DNA of 64,000 nt from Hydrangea macrophylla (GCA_033977485.1 CM066993.1:67558864-67622863), one strand, 5' to 3'; shown: positions 11,677 through 23,442, counted from the stretch's first letter. The notes: generated by a model not told the origin, from the letters alone. Numbers and translations are program-made.

Positions 11677-12069
11677 GGGTAAATTATACTTTACACCCCT
11701 TTAGTTTGGATTTAATTTTATTTTAGTCTTTATAGTTTCAATTTTGTCTCTTTATTCCTTATAGATTTAGTTTAGGTTCAATGTAGTCTATTTGTGAAAA
11801 TTTTCTACAATTTTTTTTTTTAACGAAAATAGGTCATATAATGTGATGTGATGTATCATTAAGGCATAATGGTATATTTACTTAGAGAAATTAAACTCCA
11901 CACACCTATATTGAACCTAAATCTGTCAGAAATTGTGCGAAAAATTAATAAATGAACTATATTGAATCTAAAATGAAATTGTAAGGATTAAATTAAAATG
12001 CCAAATTAAAATTACACGGATCAAAGTGAAATCAAACCCACACTATAAGGTGCAAAATATAATTTGCCC
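11677..12069. mobile_element. long-TIR MITE with GGGTAAATTA termini
   Basis: The left end GGGTAAATTATACTTTACAC and the reverse complement of the right end GGGCAAATTATATTTTGCAC pair, with inverted similarity running more than 80 bp inward. Flanks TAATATACG (11668-11676) and TAATATGCT (12070-12078) match 7 of 9, compatible with a decayed 9-bp Mutator-type duplication. Non-coding. Confidence 0.6.
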
Positions 12070-12078
12070 TAATATGCT

Positions 12079-13293
12079 AGACTATTCACAATTGTTTACC
12101 ATGCGAGTAAAAATTATGATAATCTGCCATTGATCAATCGTGAAATTCAACTGATCAATCATTCCACAAAAAATCATTAACAATTAAACAAATACTACAC
12201 TTTGCTTGGGGTGTACTAATTCACATCACCCTATATATATAGGTTCAATTATAATTTTTCCTTCTTAAGTGCAGATTTTTATCATTAAAAATATTGCCTT
12301 AAATAGAAAAACTTACACATGCCGGTTAGAGTTAGTGCAATGCCACTTAAACTAATCAGGGTAACATAAAGGGGTCTCTTTTTCTAAAAAAAAAAAAAAG
12401 GGGGTGGCGGCACTAGCTATCATAGCGATACATCTGAGGGGTCCATAAAAGTTCTAGTACGTAGTACATAGCCAATCCACATTCTCAACTCTTTTTTCAC
12501 AATTATTGATCTCTTCTTCTTTGTGCTTTTGTTTTTTAACTTTAACTTTCTACATTATATTGGGATAAAAAAAAAAAAAAGGTTAAAACCGCATAAAAAA
12601 GGAACAAGAAAATTAGATTAGTGGCCCATGTAAACTATCACTAAATAAATTTGATTATTTTAATGAAAGTTTTGATACTACCGACATTTTAGCAAAACAA
12701 ATTAAGCATGTTTAACTACTAAACATAATTATATGATTAGCCACATATATTAGCTAGTTATAAGAGAATTGTTAGAACAAACTCTACGTCAAAAGTGGTC
12801 ACAATCTTGAAAGTGAGGACACACCTGTTCTATGGATATGTCACATTTAGATCTCTATGATATTGCTTGGAATAAAATTTTAGCATTTAATCACTATTGA
12901 TAAAATTTGAAGTATTTTTTACATGTTGCTGAAAAATAACTGTATAATATAGTCTAAGATAAGATATTTCTGCATTAAATATTCAGTATATAAGACATGT
13001 TTTGACCTACTGTTGAGCTATATATTAAAACTAATTTTAACAAATTTGCCCTCAAAGATCAAGAATTTATGTTCAGAGTGTTTAAAATGAGGAGATTAAA
13101 AAAAAATTGTTCAATTTGTTTGTCACTGTGAGGTACCAATATATGTACAATTCCAGTTGTAAAAACTCAAATTACAGTGGATGTGATCATTAGTGCTTCG
13201 TAGATAGAATGTGTATATAAGTGGACTCACTTTAGATAATAGTCAGAACAAGATGAATGTTCATTCAGATGTTATTTTAGCAGGTAGTATTTG
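12079..13293. other. AT-rich intergenic DNA, no gene seen
   Basis: Homopolymer A/T tracts and isolated short ORFs only. No repeat boundary or RNA gene was recognised. Confidence 0.45.
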
Positions 13294-13455
13294 GGACACA
13301 ATCAAATTTCATAAACACTTACATTCACAGTCTATCTCTTTCTTGTGTGGCACGTACGTACTGTGGGGACCAAATAATTTTAGTAGACCCCACAGTGCCA
13401 CCCAGGAAAGAGATAGACAGTGGGTATAAGTGTTTATGAGATTTGTTTGTGTCCC
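13294..13455. mobile_element. foldback MITE (hairpin), GGGACACAA ends
   Basis: Left arm GGGACACAATCAAATTTCAT, then AAACACTTA, then AGTCTATCTCTTTC, then GTGTGGCAC. All are inverted in order on the right, up to GTTTGTGTCCC. The loop is only about 25 bp (CCAAATAATTTTAGTAG). Flanks TAGTATTT and TAATATTA are weakly alike. A short ORF over this hairpin is not a gene. Confidence 0.7.
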
Positions 13456-13723
13456 TAATATTATCATATTTTAGCTGGTCTCACTGCTACATTAATTAAT
13501 ACAAGTTTGAGAATTATACTAGTATTATCTAATAATTGCATGATAAGTAATCTTCATCAGACATGCTCATTAATATCCATCTGCACACCTATCATGTGCA
13601 ATATCAAGTCTAGTGGTAGTAGCCCTAAAATTAGGAAGTCTTTTGCTACAATGGAGGAACATGTGGTTCTTCACTCAGTTATTTAATTTGGTTGAGTCAA
13701 AAGTTTATTTTTTATTTCTTTAT

Positions 13724-13754
<31 letters not shown>

Positions 13755-15154
13755 GACGTAATTACACGGACCTTCCCTCTAGTTTGTAAAATTACACAAA
13801 CCTCCCTCGAAGTTTGTAATTCGGTAACAAAATGCCCCCTCCACTAACGTTCCGTTAGTTTTTTTTACATTTGCCTCCCCTAAAAATTATAATTAGCCCC
13901 CCTATACTATAAAATTGTCATACTAAGCCCACTTTCTCTTATATTTTTGTTCTAATTATAAAATCCCTCCTCCCTCCTACGTTTTTGGGTTAATTTTTTT
14001 AGCATTAATTTATATCTACACAAAATATACACAAAATACATATAAATAGGTCCAAAAAATTTTTTTCCAAGAACAAACCTCTGTCAAGTCCCCCATGTAT
14101 TAATTTTCTAGATCCGCCCCTGCCCTTATGCTTCAAAAGTGGACACTTAACCCCTGTGATTGTGGACTAAAATGGAACTGTTATGATTTCACTTAAAACT
14201 GACGAAAATTCTAAAATTGGTTAAAAATATAAACACTTAACCCATTTTGTGATGTTAATTTTGGGGTAAACGCTCTTTGAGTGAAATTTATAGCGAGGAG
14301 AACGAACTCCTTACCACTTGGCCAACAGGTCATTGGTAACATTAATTTATATCATCTACACAAAATATACACAAAATATATATAAATAGGTCCAAAATTT
14401 TTTTTTCCAAGAACAAACCTCTATCAAACCCCCTGTATTAATTTTCTAAATCCGCCCCTGCCCTTATGCTTCAAAAGTGGACACTTAACCTCCTGTGATT
14501 GTGGACTAAAATGGAACTGTTATGATTTCACTCAAAACTGACGAACATTCTAAAATTGGTTAAAAATATAAACACTTAACCCATTTTGTGATGTTAATTT
14601 TGGGGTTAACGCTCTTTGAGTGAAATCATAAATGGGTTAAGTGTTTATATTTTTAACCAATTTTAGAATTTTCGTCAGTTTTGAGTGAAAACATAACAGT
14701 TCCATTTTAGTCCACAATCACAGGGGTTTTAAGTGTCCACTTTTGAAGCATAAGGGCAGGGGCGGATCTAGAAAATTAATACAGGGGGACTTGACAGAGG
14801 TTTGTTCTTGGAAAAAAAATTTTTGGACCTATTTATATGTATTTTGTGTATATTTTGTATAGATATAAATTAATGCTAAAAAAATTAACCCAAAAACGTA
14901 GGAGGGAGGAGGGATTTTATAATTAGAACAAAAATATAAGAGAAAGGGGGCTTAGTATGACAATTTTATAATATAGGGGGGCTAATTGTAATTTTCAGGG
15001 GAGGCAAATGTAAAAAAAACTAACGGAACGTTAGTGGAGGGGGCATTTTGTTACCGAATTACAAACCTCGAGGGAGGTTTGTGTAATTTTGCAAACTAGA
15101 GGGGAGGTCCGTGTAATTACGTCAAACCTCAGGGGAAGTCAGTGTAATTTACCC
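13724..15154. mobile_element. 1.43-kb foldback transposon with perfect 9-bp target duplication
   Basis: Begins GGGTAAATTACACTGACC and ends with its inverse. The perfect 9-bp flanks TTTCTTTAT lie at 13715-13723 and 15155-15163. The two arms are inverted copies of more than 500 bp. The left arm is followed by a second direct copy of its inner part (about 14340-14630 repeats 14020-14280) before the inverted right arm begins. The inner segment has a CTTCAAAAGTGGACACTTAA block in each copy. No transposase ORF. The 9-bp duplication and long TIRs suggest a non-autonomous Mutator-like foldback element; a Foldback-type origin is the alternative. Confidence 0.85.
14276..14345 (-). repeat. tRNA-like (SINE-type) fragment inside the foldback element
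   Basis: On the minus strand it reads TGTTGGCCAAGTGG followed about 10 nt later by GAGTTCGTTCTCC, resembling the pol III A and B boxes. It occurs only in the first of the two direct inner copies, so it may be an insertion there. Too short and unstructured to be a functional tRNA. Confidence 0.35.
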
Positions 15155-15163
15155 TTTCTTTAT

Positions 15164-15650
15164 TCATATTTTAGGGTAGACCAAAACAGACAGAATTAAG
15201 AAACCAACCCAAATATAGCTGGTTCTTAATTACTCGTATTAGTTTTTGAGTATTAGTGTAAGGTAGTGCCTAGTGGGTAGAAAATGTTTACAAGCTTGCT
15301 TCCATTTATTACGAGTATTAATTATCTACAATATTTGAACAATAGTTGTGTGATAAATTATCAGGTGATGCCAGCACCATTTCAAGGGTCAGTGAGCCCA
15401 CCAACACATTGAATCATTGCCATTCATTTTGTTAGATCAATTTATAATTTGATCCATTGTGAAATCCATCAGATGGACCCACCTACCATCACTTATGTAT
15501 TTCCACCATACGTCATTATTTCAATAAATACCAACAATTTTTTAAATCTTAAATTTTATAGAAATTTGGTATTAAATACCAAATTAGGAGAATTATTTGG
15601 TTATAAGACACAAGGAAAAAATATTTGGGGACAAGTCCATGATTAGTGGA
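15164..15650. other. intergenic DNA, no gene seen
   Basis: AT-rich. One 65-codon ORF at 15449-15646 has no recognisable domain and no codon signature. Confidence 0.4.
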
Positions 15651-15654
15651 CATT

Positions 15655-17145
15655 AATAAACATAAGTACTTTGACCCAATAAGTGACACATTTTTATGAC
15701 CAATGTACCCCTTTCTAGACTAATACACACTAACCCAAAGTGTTCAGCTGAGAGAGACAGAGAGAGAGAGAGAGGCGATCGCAGCTCCACCAGCTTCTTC
15801 GCACCTCCGGCCACCTCCATCGCACTTCCGACCACCTCCATTGCGCCTTCATCCAGTACCATCGCACCTCCAGTCACCTCCATCGCACCTCCGGCCACCT
15901 CCATTGCACCTCCATCCAGCACCATCGCACCTCCGGCCATTTTTTTACCTCTTCTAGATCTACCACCACTGCGACCTCTTCTGTATCTCTCATTTTCATC
16001 GGACTTCACCATTACAATCACGAACCAGATCGTGCAGTCGGACAACCAGATCTGGTGAGATCTATCTTCTCCAACCACTAGCAATTGCAGATCCAACACA
16101 ATCACCACGAGCAGATCGGCGACTACAAGCTAGTGCCGCAAGCATTTTCACGAGCAGATACGGCCACCAGCGCACCGATCCACTACATACATGTCATAGA
16201 TTCTTCGTTGAAATGGCGTGGAGAGTTTGGTTTTTTTTTTTTTTTTTTTTTTTACATTTTTTTTTGAGAAATTTATCAAAAAAAAAAAAGTCTGTGAAGT
16301 TACTCAACATTTTTTTTTTCCAGATTTTGATATCAACTATAGTACTTGTTTGATAGATCTCGTTAAGTTGGTTGAAAAAATATAGATTTTATGCAAAAAA
16401 AATAAGTTACAGATTAATATGAATGCTCAAATTTGTAACAAGTTTTTGCAATGTTTGTTAGAACATTTTTTTTGTGAAATTTCACAAAGTTTGAAATTTC
16501 ACAACTTTTTTTTTGTGAAAATCTCACAACTTTTTCGGTATTGGTATGAGATTAAATTTTAGAAACTTGTTATGTGTTCATTTCATGTTGATGTGGTGGT
16601 TTGGTTTGAAGATATCAATCAGGTGAGGTCGTGGTAGTGATCGGCAGGCGTTTGGTGTGGCGGTGGTGGTTTTGTCACTTTTGTGGAATTTTCACGAACT
16701 CTGTGAAATTTCACAACTTTTTGTTGATAAATTTCACAATTTTTTTTTTAAAATTTCACAAGTTTTTTCGGTGCTGTGCTGTGAGAAATTTACTTTCAGG
16801 ATCTTGTTTTATGATCATTTCAAGTTAATGTGGTGGTTTGATTGTGAAGAGATTGATAGAGGTCTGGTGTGGCGTTGGTGGTGAACTACAGAGGTCTGGT
16901 GGTGGTGGTAGTCGCTAGGGGTCTCGTGTGGTGGTGTTCGCCGGAGGTCAGACGAACTCAGGTGAAGTCGCCGGAACTCAGGCGAAGTCACCGGAGCTCA
17001 GGCGATGTCATGGTGGTGGTCGCCGGAGCTCAGGCGAGGTCGCCGGAGGTGATGCGTGTTGCTTATGTTTTTGTCACTGTTGTGTAAAATCTTAGGGGTA
17101 TTTGTGTCAAAGTAGCAAGGTATAGACATAATACTACAACATTTT
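15655..17145. mobile_element. candidate non-autonomous MULE-like element with GC-rich core
   Basis: A GC-rich, gene-like island in an AT-rich setting. The outer sequences are roughly inverted: GTACTTTGACCCAATAAGTG and GACCAATGTACCCCTTTCTA on the left; CTACTTTGACACAAATACCC, reverse-complemented, on the right. Inside are a 21-bp minisatellite (15800-15940), T-tracts, and near 16950-17050 repeats of TCGCCGGAGCTCAGGCGA. This mix of TIR-like ends with reused gene fragments is usual for non-autonomous MULEs. No target duplication was found. A 151-codon minus-strand ORF and a 120-codon plus-strand ORF both run through the minisatellite and are not credible proteins. Confidence 0.35.
15800..15940. 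repeat. 21-bp minisatellite, about 7 copies
   Basis: Units of the form CACCTCCGGCCACCTCCATYG recur with exact 21-bp spacing and point differences. Because 21 is a multiple of 3, all frames stay open across it, giving false ORFs on both strands. Confidence 0.8.
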
Positions 17146-17413
17146 TCTAACTGGACTAAAATCATAATATTTCTCTTAATTTGGTTTAATTGCTAATTGC
17201 CCCTAAATTTTATGAAGTCATTTTTTAATGTCGTCAAATTTGAATGCTCTTATTCACAATTTAGTACGTAGTAATTTTTTAAATGGCGATTCATATTTTT
17301 GCATGGAAGCATTTAAAAAAATAAATGGTATATTATCAAACATATTTTTAAAGATTATTAATATCATGGGTTACCAAATTCTCAAATCTTACCATTAAGT
17401 GTGATATATACAT

Positions 17414-17446
<33 letters not shown>

Positions 17447-17641
17447 GATAAATCAGAATATACGTGGTACGCGAATGCAACTTTATGGTATTTATAACTT
17501 ATATTGTTTAAGGCGTATATTATGCATGTGAATCAAATAAGAATAATATTGGAATTTCAAATAGTATATATAGCCTTATTAAATGCAGAATTAAGGGCCC
17601 TTCTGGATTTGCCTTGCTTTTGGATTTAAACAGAAGTAATC
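17146..17641. other. AT-rich intergenic DNA with (TA)n near 17421-17445
   Basis: No coding sequence or element boundary recognised. Confidence 0.4.
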
Positions 17642-17825
17642 GACCTAATCATAATGGCAATATCTGCAGTAACAAAAATTTATTAAAACCAAAATCTTAG
17701 GCGTCCAAATCATAATGGCAATATGTACATTAACAAAAATTTATTAAAACCAAAATCTTAGGCGTCCTAATCATAATGCAATATGTGCATTAACAAAAAT
17801 TCATTAAAATCAAAATCTTTTAGCA
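17642..17825. repeat. 63-bp tandem repeat, three copies
   Basis: Three consecutive units, each reading CTAATCATAATGGCAATAT, then TAACAAAAATTTATTAAAAC, then CAAAATCTTAGGCGTC. The last unit is slightly shorter and more diverged. Confidence 0.8.
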
Positions 17826-17828
17826 TAG

Positions 17829-17952
17829 GTTGGCATAGCTCAAGTGGTAAAGAGCTAACTTGACATATATAATTCCCTTCTAATCATGTATATATATGTT
17901 CGGTGTTCGAACCACATCCTCATATAAAAAATAAAAAATAAAAAATAAAAAA
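17829..17952 (+). mobile_element. tRNA-derived SINE
   Basis: A-box-like TGGCATAGCTCAAGTGG (17831-17847) and B-box-like GGTGTTCGAACCAC (17902-17915) are spaced about 55 bp apart. They are followed by an A-rich tail of repeated AAAAAT units (about 17925-17952). This is the expected head-and-tail arrangement of a plant SINE transcribed by RNA polymerase III. Target-site duplications were not resolved. Confidence 0.65.
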
Positions 17953-19162
17953 CCTTCTTCGTGCATGGAGCTCTGAAGTGTTTGTTTTATTCAAACATCC
18001 TAATATTTGCGTTTGGATCCCATAAGCATTTTTGAATCCCAAACACACATATGAGAAGAGAAGTGATCCCAAACATGGTTTACGAAATTCTGTGTGATTT
18101 TATGTTATTAGACAGTACTGCACAGAACCTCAGATACCACAGAATTAATACACATTTAATACTGTAAATTAAATGTACAGGTTAACTGTAGAAGAATCTA
18201 TACCACAGAACACACATTTAATACCACAAATTAATTCAAGGACAGGCTAACTGTATAAGAAAGCATCCAAATGGTCCCAAATGCCCTTATAAAAATATAT
18301 ATATATATATATATGAGTGTATCATTCAAATATCTGTTTTCTTTCTTTTGGATTCTCACCATACACATGCTTGGAAATATTCTCTCTATAGCTAAATATA
18401 TAAATGTGTGTATATATATATATACGTATTGTCTATATATGCGCTTGGCCTGGGGGGCTGTATGTTAGCTGTAGATATATATGTATATATATATATATAT
18501 ATATATGCATGGGTTTACTTTAATTTGTCTATCTCTCTAAAGTATCTAAACAACCTTTACCTAACCAATAATCGCCCAATCGTTTTCAAAGCTAATTTTG
18601 AGAAATTGTGATTTACTTTTTTTTTTTTTTTGTATATATATATATATATAGTCCAGAAAGCAGAAAGATTCACATATTTCAAGTTCATTAAAAAAAAAAA
18701 AAATTGGGTTAAAGTGATTCGTACTATTATTTTGGCCACATTGTTATACTATTAATATCAACAATTAGATAGTGCAAACAAAAAAGGAAAATGGAAAGTG
18801 ACTCCTAACTATCTTTTAGCAATAATTTTTGTTTGGACGAACTCTTTTTTTTATTATTAAAAAAAATGTGATGTGGGTGCTCACTGCTCATCAAGCTCAT
18901 ACTGTCGGTGTCGGTATATACAGTTAAGATTACCCCAAATTAAGTTTCAATGGTTTAGATTAACTTAATTTGGGGGTTTGTTTTGTGTTACATCCACTAC
19001 CTTTTTGACCGATAAAGCGCTCAAGATCAATACAATAATAATGCAGGGCGGGTGTAAAAATTTGAAGTTAAGCCGGCAGGGCAAAATTAGGATGTTGGAC
19101 CTGGGGTTGGCTGAAGATTACTGGGGTTTGAAAGGTAGCGTCTCGAAGCAAATTTTTTGCTT
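17953..19162. other. intergenic DNA with (TA)n runs and a possible decayed MITE
   Basis: 18003-18285 has GTTTGGATCCCATAAGC on the left and, inverted, CATTTGGATGCTTTCTTATA on the right, a weak TIR candidate. (TA)n runs lie near 18293-18314, 18480-18507 and 18632-18652. Short ORFs over them are by-products. Confidence 0.3.
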
Positions 19163-19170
19163 CTATTTAT

Positions 19171-19363
19171 TAGGGGTGTCATTGGTTCGGTTCGGTCCAT
19201 TTGTGGGAGGTTTCAAAATCGACCAATCGGTTTTGGTTCGGTCGATTTTATCGTTTTGGAGGTAATTTTTCAGTTCAGTTCAGTTTTTACACCACAACAG
19301 TTTGATGAAAATCGACCGAATCGATCAGTTAGTTCGGTCCAATCAGTTTTGTTGACACCCCTA
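19171..19363. mobile_element. hAT MITE, first of a tandem pair
   Basis: Ends TAGGGGTGTCA and TGACACCCCTA. It is flanked by perfect 8-bp CTATTTAT copies at 19163-19170 and 19364-19371. The interior is built from GGTTCGGTTCGGTC and TCGACCAATCGGTTTTGG motifs, the same family type as 19372-19569 and 62015-62217. Non-coding. Confidence 0.9.
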
Positions 19364-19371
19364 CTATTTAT

Positions 19372-19569
19372 TATGGGTGTTCGCTGTCGGTTTTTGTCGG
19401 TGTTTTAGTGGTTTTAAAATTTACTTTTCATTTTTGATAGGTCGGCTTAAGCGGCTTTGGTCGTTCTCGGTCGGTTTAGGCTTGTGTATTCTTTTGAAAA
19501 TCAACTAATTGGTGTTTGGTTGGTTTGATTTCGTTCGATTTTCAGTTTTCAGATTTTTTAATACCCCTA
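19372..19569. mobile_element. hAT MITE, second of a tandem pair
   Basis: Begins TATGGGTGTTCGCTGTCGG and ends AATACCCCTA. Its flanks are the middle CTATTTAT (19364-19371) and a third perfect copy at 19570-19577. It thus abuts the previous MITE through a shared target sequence. Same CGGTCGGTTT-rich interior, more decayed. Confidence 0.85.
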
Positions 19570-19857
19570 CTATTTATACATATCTTCATGTACATGATAT
19601 TAGTAATGCAATACAAATCAATACAAAAACTCAAATACTAATAAAACATAAAGCTTTCAGAATTTTCAGATGGGCTAAAGTGTAAAAAAAAAAAAGAAGT
19701 GTGCAACTTTTTTTTTTTTTTTAATGCCCCTTTAAATATGAATTTTCTGCCCATGTTGCTATGGTTTATTTGTGTATCAACGTTGGTTCTCAAAACATAA
19801 TATTGACAATGGAACCATGAAAAACACTTTCCAGTGAAAATTAGGTGATTTTAGTTT

Positions 19858-20034
19858 GAGTAATGCTTCCCAAATTTTTATCACAAAAGTACTTTCCAAA
19901 TTATGTGGCTGTGGGGGCTCGTCTAATATAGTAGAACCGGTTGAATTAGGATTGCAAGTTGTTTATCTTACCCCACTACCACATCATTTAGGAAGCACTT
20001 TTGGGATAAAAATTTAGAAAGCATAGCATTACTC
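19858..20034. mobile_element. short TIR MITE with perfect 9-bp target duplication
   Basis: Ends GAGTAATGCTTCCCAAATTT and, inverted, GAGTAATGCTATGC...AAATTTTTATCCC. Flanks TTTTAGTTT are identical on both sides (immediately before 19858 and after 20034). Same family as 1851-2019. Confidence 0.8.
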
Positions 20035-20287
20035 TTTTAGTTTTATAGAAAGTGAATGCAAATCAAGTTTAATTAGGATATATACTTGGATCCATATCAT
20101 TATTCTAAATTAAAATGATTGGACTATTTGAGTGAAAATAAGGCCGTTTGGATTGTTAGAACAACTTCAGTGGTGTATGTTCATTACTTCATATGGTAAA
20201 TTAGCTTATATTTAGCAATTGTGTTCCACAATGATGTAGCATATAAGAGAAATTAGGGTAAGAAACAATAGGGAATTTTAACTTCAA

Positions 20288-20463
20288 TAATGATAGGTGC
20301 ACAGGGGCACAACGAATTGCACAACGAATTGCACAAACATGCAGTACATGGTTGGACCTTGTGCTAAAAAGTCTGTACACACAAAAAGGTATATGCAGAC
20401 TTTTCAGCATAAGGTCCAACCATATCCTGCACGTTTGTGCAATTCGTTATGCACCTATCATTA
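20288..20463. mobile_element. foldback MITE with long near-perfect hairpin
   Basis: The left arm (TAATGATAGGTGCA, then ACGAATTGCACAAACATGCA, then GGTTGGACCTTGTGCT) is inverted on the right as AGCATAAGGTCCAACC...GTTTGTGCAATTCGT...TGCACCTATCATTA. The left arm carries an extra direct copy of ACAACGAATTGCAC. The loop is about 35 bp. A read-through transcript would give a stem of about 70 bp, a possible small-RNA source. Confidence 0.75.
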
Positions 20464-20717
20464 CTCTTCTAACTTTAGCATGTCACTAATTTCCTTACCA
20501 TAAATGATGGAATTGAGACGTCGACTGTCACTAAGAGTTCTTATCACATTATTATTGCATACCCATCTATAAATTCCTCTAAAATGGTCATTCAAACAGA
20601 CGAAATAGGGTATTTGTTACTAAACCTTCGTTAGTGTGTAATACCCTGTATTTTCAATAAATATTTAATGCAGAGAGATTCTATATACTTCCTTTGACCA
20701 TTCATGAAATTTAATCT

Positions 20718-21570
20718 TCGACCGATCGAAGCTTGTTCGATCGATCGAGCATCTTCAAGTTCAAGCGATCGAACATTGGTCAATCGATCGAAACCCTACC
20801 GACCTGAATTTAATACGTGGTCCCCACTTCAATCGATCAAACCCTCTTAAATCGATCTAACTGGCCGAACCAAGTTCGAGCGATCGAACATTCTTCGATC
20901 GATCGAAAGTGCAATCATCAGAATTTCCAGTTTTTGCGCAGAACAGGCCACCTGCACTCCCATTTCTCTCTATATATACAGCTTATTCGTGTGTGTGTGT
21001 GTGTGTGAGTTCAGAACACTAGAGAGTTTGAGAGGGGGAGAATGTGTGTGTATTTTTGTGTTGATATACATATATATATATACACATACATCCATATTTA
21101 CATATATATACACACACCTATAGATATATATATACCCACAGCTGAGGAGAAGAAGAAGAACAAGAAGAAGGAGAGAAAGAGAGAAGGAGGCAGAGAGAGA
21201 CAAGGCAGAGGAGACAGAGAGAGGCCATTAAAGCTTGGAAGCTTTTAACTTGCCAAACGCGCCCTTAATGACTTTCGGTGAGTTCCAAACTCACTTGGTA
21301 ACTTAGTTATGATGTTTTACGAGTTCTGGACGTATTAATTGTAGCCCAAACACCCCCTAGCACATTCTGCACGTTCACTGGCAGAATCTGTGGAAGACGA
21401 AGTTCGACCGATCGAACTGACTTCAATCGATCGAACATCACTAAGTCTCAATCGATCGAAATGAGTTCAATCGATCGAGACCACCTTAACTTCGATCGAT
21501 CGAGAATACTTCAATCGATCGAACTTCACTTTTCTTCGAGCGATCGAGAGGACCTCAATCGATTGAACCT
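20718..21570. repeat. TCGATCGA palindrome clusters in LTR
   Basis: Two clusters (20718-20910 and 21403-21570) contain about fifteen copies of (A/T)CGATCGA(A/G) within phrases such as CTTCAATCGATCGAACATC. They are separated by the microsatellite and GA-rich part of the LTR. Confidence 0.8.
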
Positions 21571-21929
21571 AGCAGAACATGAATGTATTTTCTTTCAGTT
21601 TATAATGCATAATGCGTAGTTTTTTAATCATCGTTTCATGTTCCTATTATGCGATATTATGGATTACGGAGGTTAATGGGATACGATAATGAGATTGAGA
21701 TAACATAGTGAGTAACGTAGTTGGGTTCAGAACGTTAGTAATAGTACGACGCGATAACGAGATAAGTTTGAGATGATAACACTGGGTAGTATTGGATAAC
21801 TGGGAGTTAAGTCAGTAAGATGATTGGTATGTTCAAGGTTGTGTGAGTCGAGCTGATGATTCGCTCAGGTTGAATCCAATAAGTGTATGTCAAGGATTTG
21901 ACCAGGATCGTGAGAATTATGGGTGCACA

Positions 21930-22195
21930 GTACTCGCAAGCGTTCTTAAAAGCGGTGAACAGTAAGAGTTCTTAAAAGCGGTGAACAAGAGTAGATATGG
22001 CACGCCCATGATTTGAATTACCAGAGCTGTGTATGTACAGTACTCGCAAGCGTTCTTAAAAGCGGTGAACAGTAAGAGTTCTTAAAAGCGGTGAACAAGA
22101 GTATGGGTACATCCATGGACCAGTCGTTATATGAGAACGATGTATGGGTGCTCGCAAGAGTTCTTAAAAGCGGTATAGCGGTGAACAAGAGCACT
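21930..22195. repeat. LTR minisatellite (GTTCTTAAAAGCGGTGAACA units)
   Basis: At least five copies of CAAGMGTTCTTAAAAGCGGT and AGTTCTTAAAAGCGGTGAAC, partly organised in a higher-order duplication (21930-21990 is repeated at 22040-22105). Confidence 0.75.
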
Positions 22196-22869
22196 GGTAT
22201 GTTGTGTTGATATAACCAGATCAAGATAATCAGTTGGGAAATTGTGCACTCAGGCTTAGAGTGGGAAAATGATGGGAATCTATTAGTAATATGTCTGAAT
22301 AAAAGAGGAAGAGATATATTTCGTATCACTGTCATATATTGTTCATAACTGTAATTATGTTATTTCTATGAGACTGTGTTAGTTAGTGCTCACTCAGCTT
22401 TCAACAAGCTGACGGCCTTTATTGCCTCGACATTCCCCGTCCAGACTATCATGTCCTTTACAATGCAGATGACGGAACTTATGGCGATAACGACTACCCT
22501 GAAGGGAGTTACGTAGAGAATGGCCCCACTGATGCCAGTTATGCTGACGCCTATCCATACGCCAGCTGAAGACCTGAAGATAGATAGTAGTTTATATTAC
22601 TACTTTTCTTTTACTGTTGTACTTTGTAGTTTAATGGGTACTTGGGCATATGTTGTCTCCAGACCTGTTGTGATCCGGTGGACCATATTCTGATGTTTGT
22701 AATAGATAGAATCGTGTTTATATTTCAGTGGTTTACTATTCATGTTTGTTCCTGTTTGGACTAGTACTGTGTGGTGTGGATATCAGTGACTTTCACTTGT
22801 CATTCCCTATGGACCCATAAAGGAAATTTATTTTTCTCTATTTATGCTGCTCTGGGGCGTGACATAGTG

Positions 22870-23442
22870 TCACCTCAAGGAAACTTAATTGCTTGTATAT
22901 TAGATTATTCAATTAAAATATACAATTAACCTCACAATATCTGACATAGCCAATCAATGATCAATCGAATTAAAATGGGCTATATTACTTCAGTCTATCA
23001 CTTAAGCTCGTGAAACAAACATGAAAATTCTAGTCTTTATGTGATCCATAGAGAATATAAAAGGTTTTAAATACTAGCCTTTTATCTTTATATGATGGTC
23101 AAACATACAATTTTGATTGTATTGTAACCCTTTTTGTAATTGCATTGATAGTTGTTACACTCGAGTCCTTAACCAAATTGGAAACATTTATATACCCTTG
23201 ACCTTGCATATTTAATGTCACACTAATCTCGGAAAATTCTTATTTTAAAATACAATAATTGATTTTTTGAGAATTATTAATATTGATAAATAATGGTGGG
23301 CGAGGTTGACTTTGGGTCAATCGTGGGTGTCAATCGAGGACACGGGAAGTTGGTAGTGCATGATGTATTGACATGATTAAATGTTATTTAACTTAGTTAG
23401 TATTTATAAATAGTAATTTTACCTGTGTAATGCATTTTCTGA
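22870..23442. other. intergenic DNA, no gene seen
   Basis: AT-rich spacer between two LTR elements. No ORF or element boundary recognised. Confidence 0.4.

Larger units (their letters stand above)
20637..22864 (+). mobile_element. solo LTR, Tekay/Del-like (plus orientation)
   Basis: Starts TGTAATACCCTGTATTTTC and ends CTGGGGCGTGACA. Identical pentamers TAGTG lie at 20632-20636 and 22865-22869. It holds clusters of TCGATCGA palindromes (about 20718-20910 and 21403-21570), (GT)n and (AT)n runs, and a GA-rich stretch before GGTGAGTTCCAAACTCACTT. It also has a minisatellite of GTTCTTAAAAGCGGTGAACA (about 21930-22195) and a TCAGCTT/AAGCTGA stem-loop (22394-22412). No internal region remains. Confidence 0.88.

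Noticed and set aside
15653..16108. 151-codon minus-strand ORF with GGAMEV repeats, and a 120-codon ORF on the other strand
   Set aside because: Both run through a 21-bp minisatellite, which keeps any frame open; there is no domain and the two contradict each other.
17831..17915. tRNA gene
   Set aside because: A and B boxes are present but there is no cloverleaf-length body, and an A-rich tail follows; it is a SINE.
18003..18285. Complete MITE call
   Set aside because: The inverted termini are weak and no target duplication was found; kept only as a low-confidence remark.
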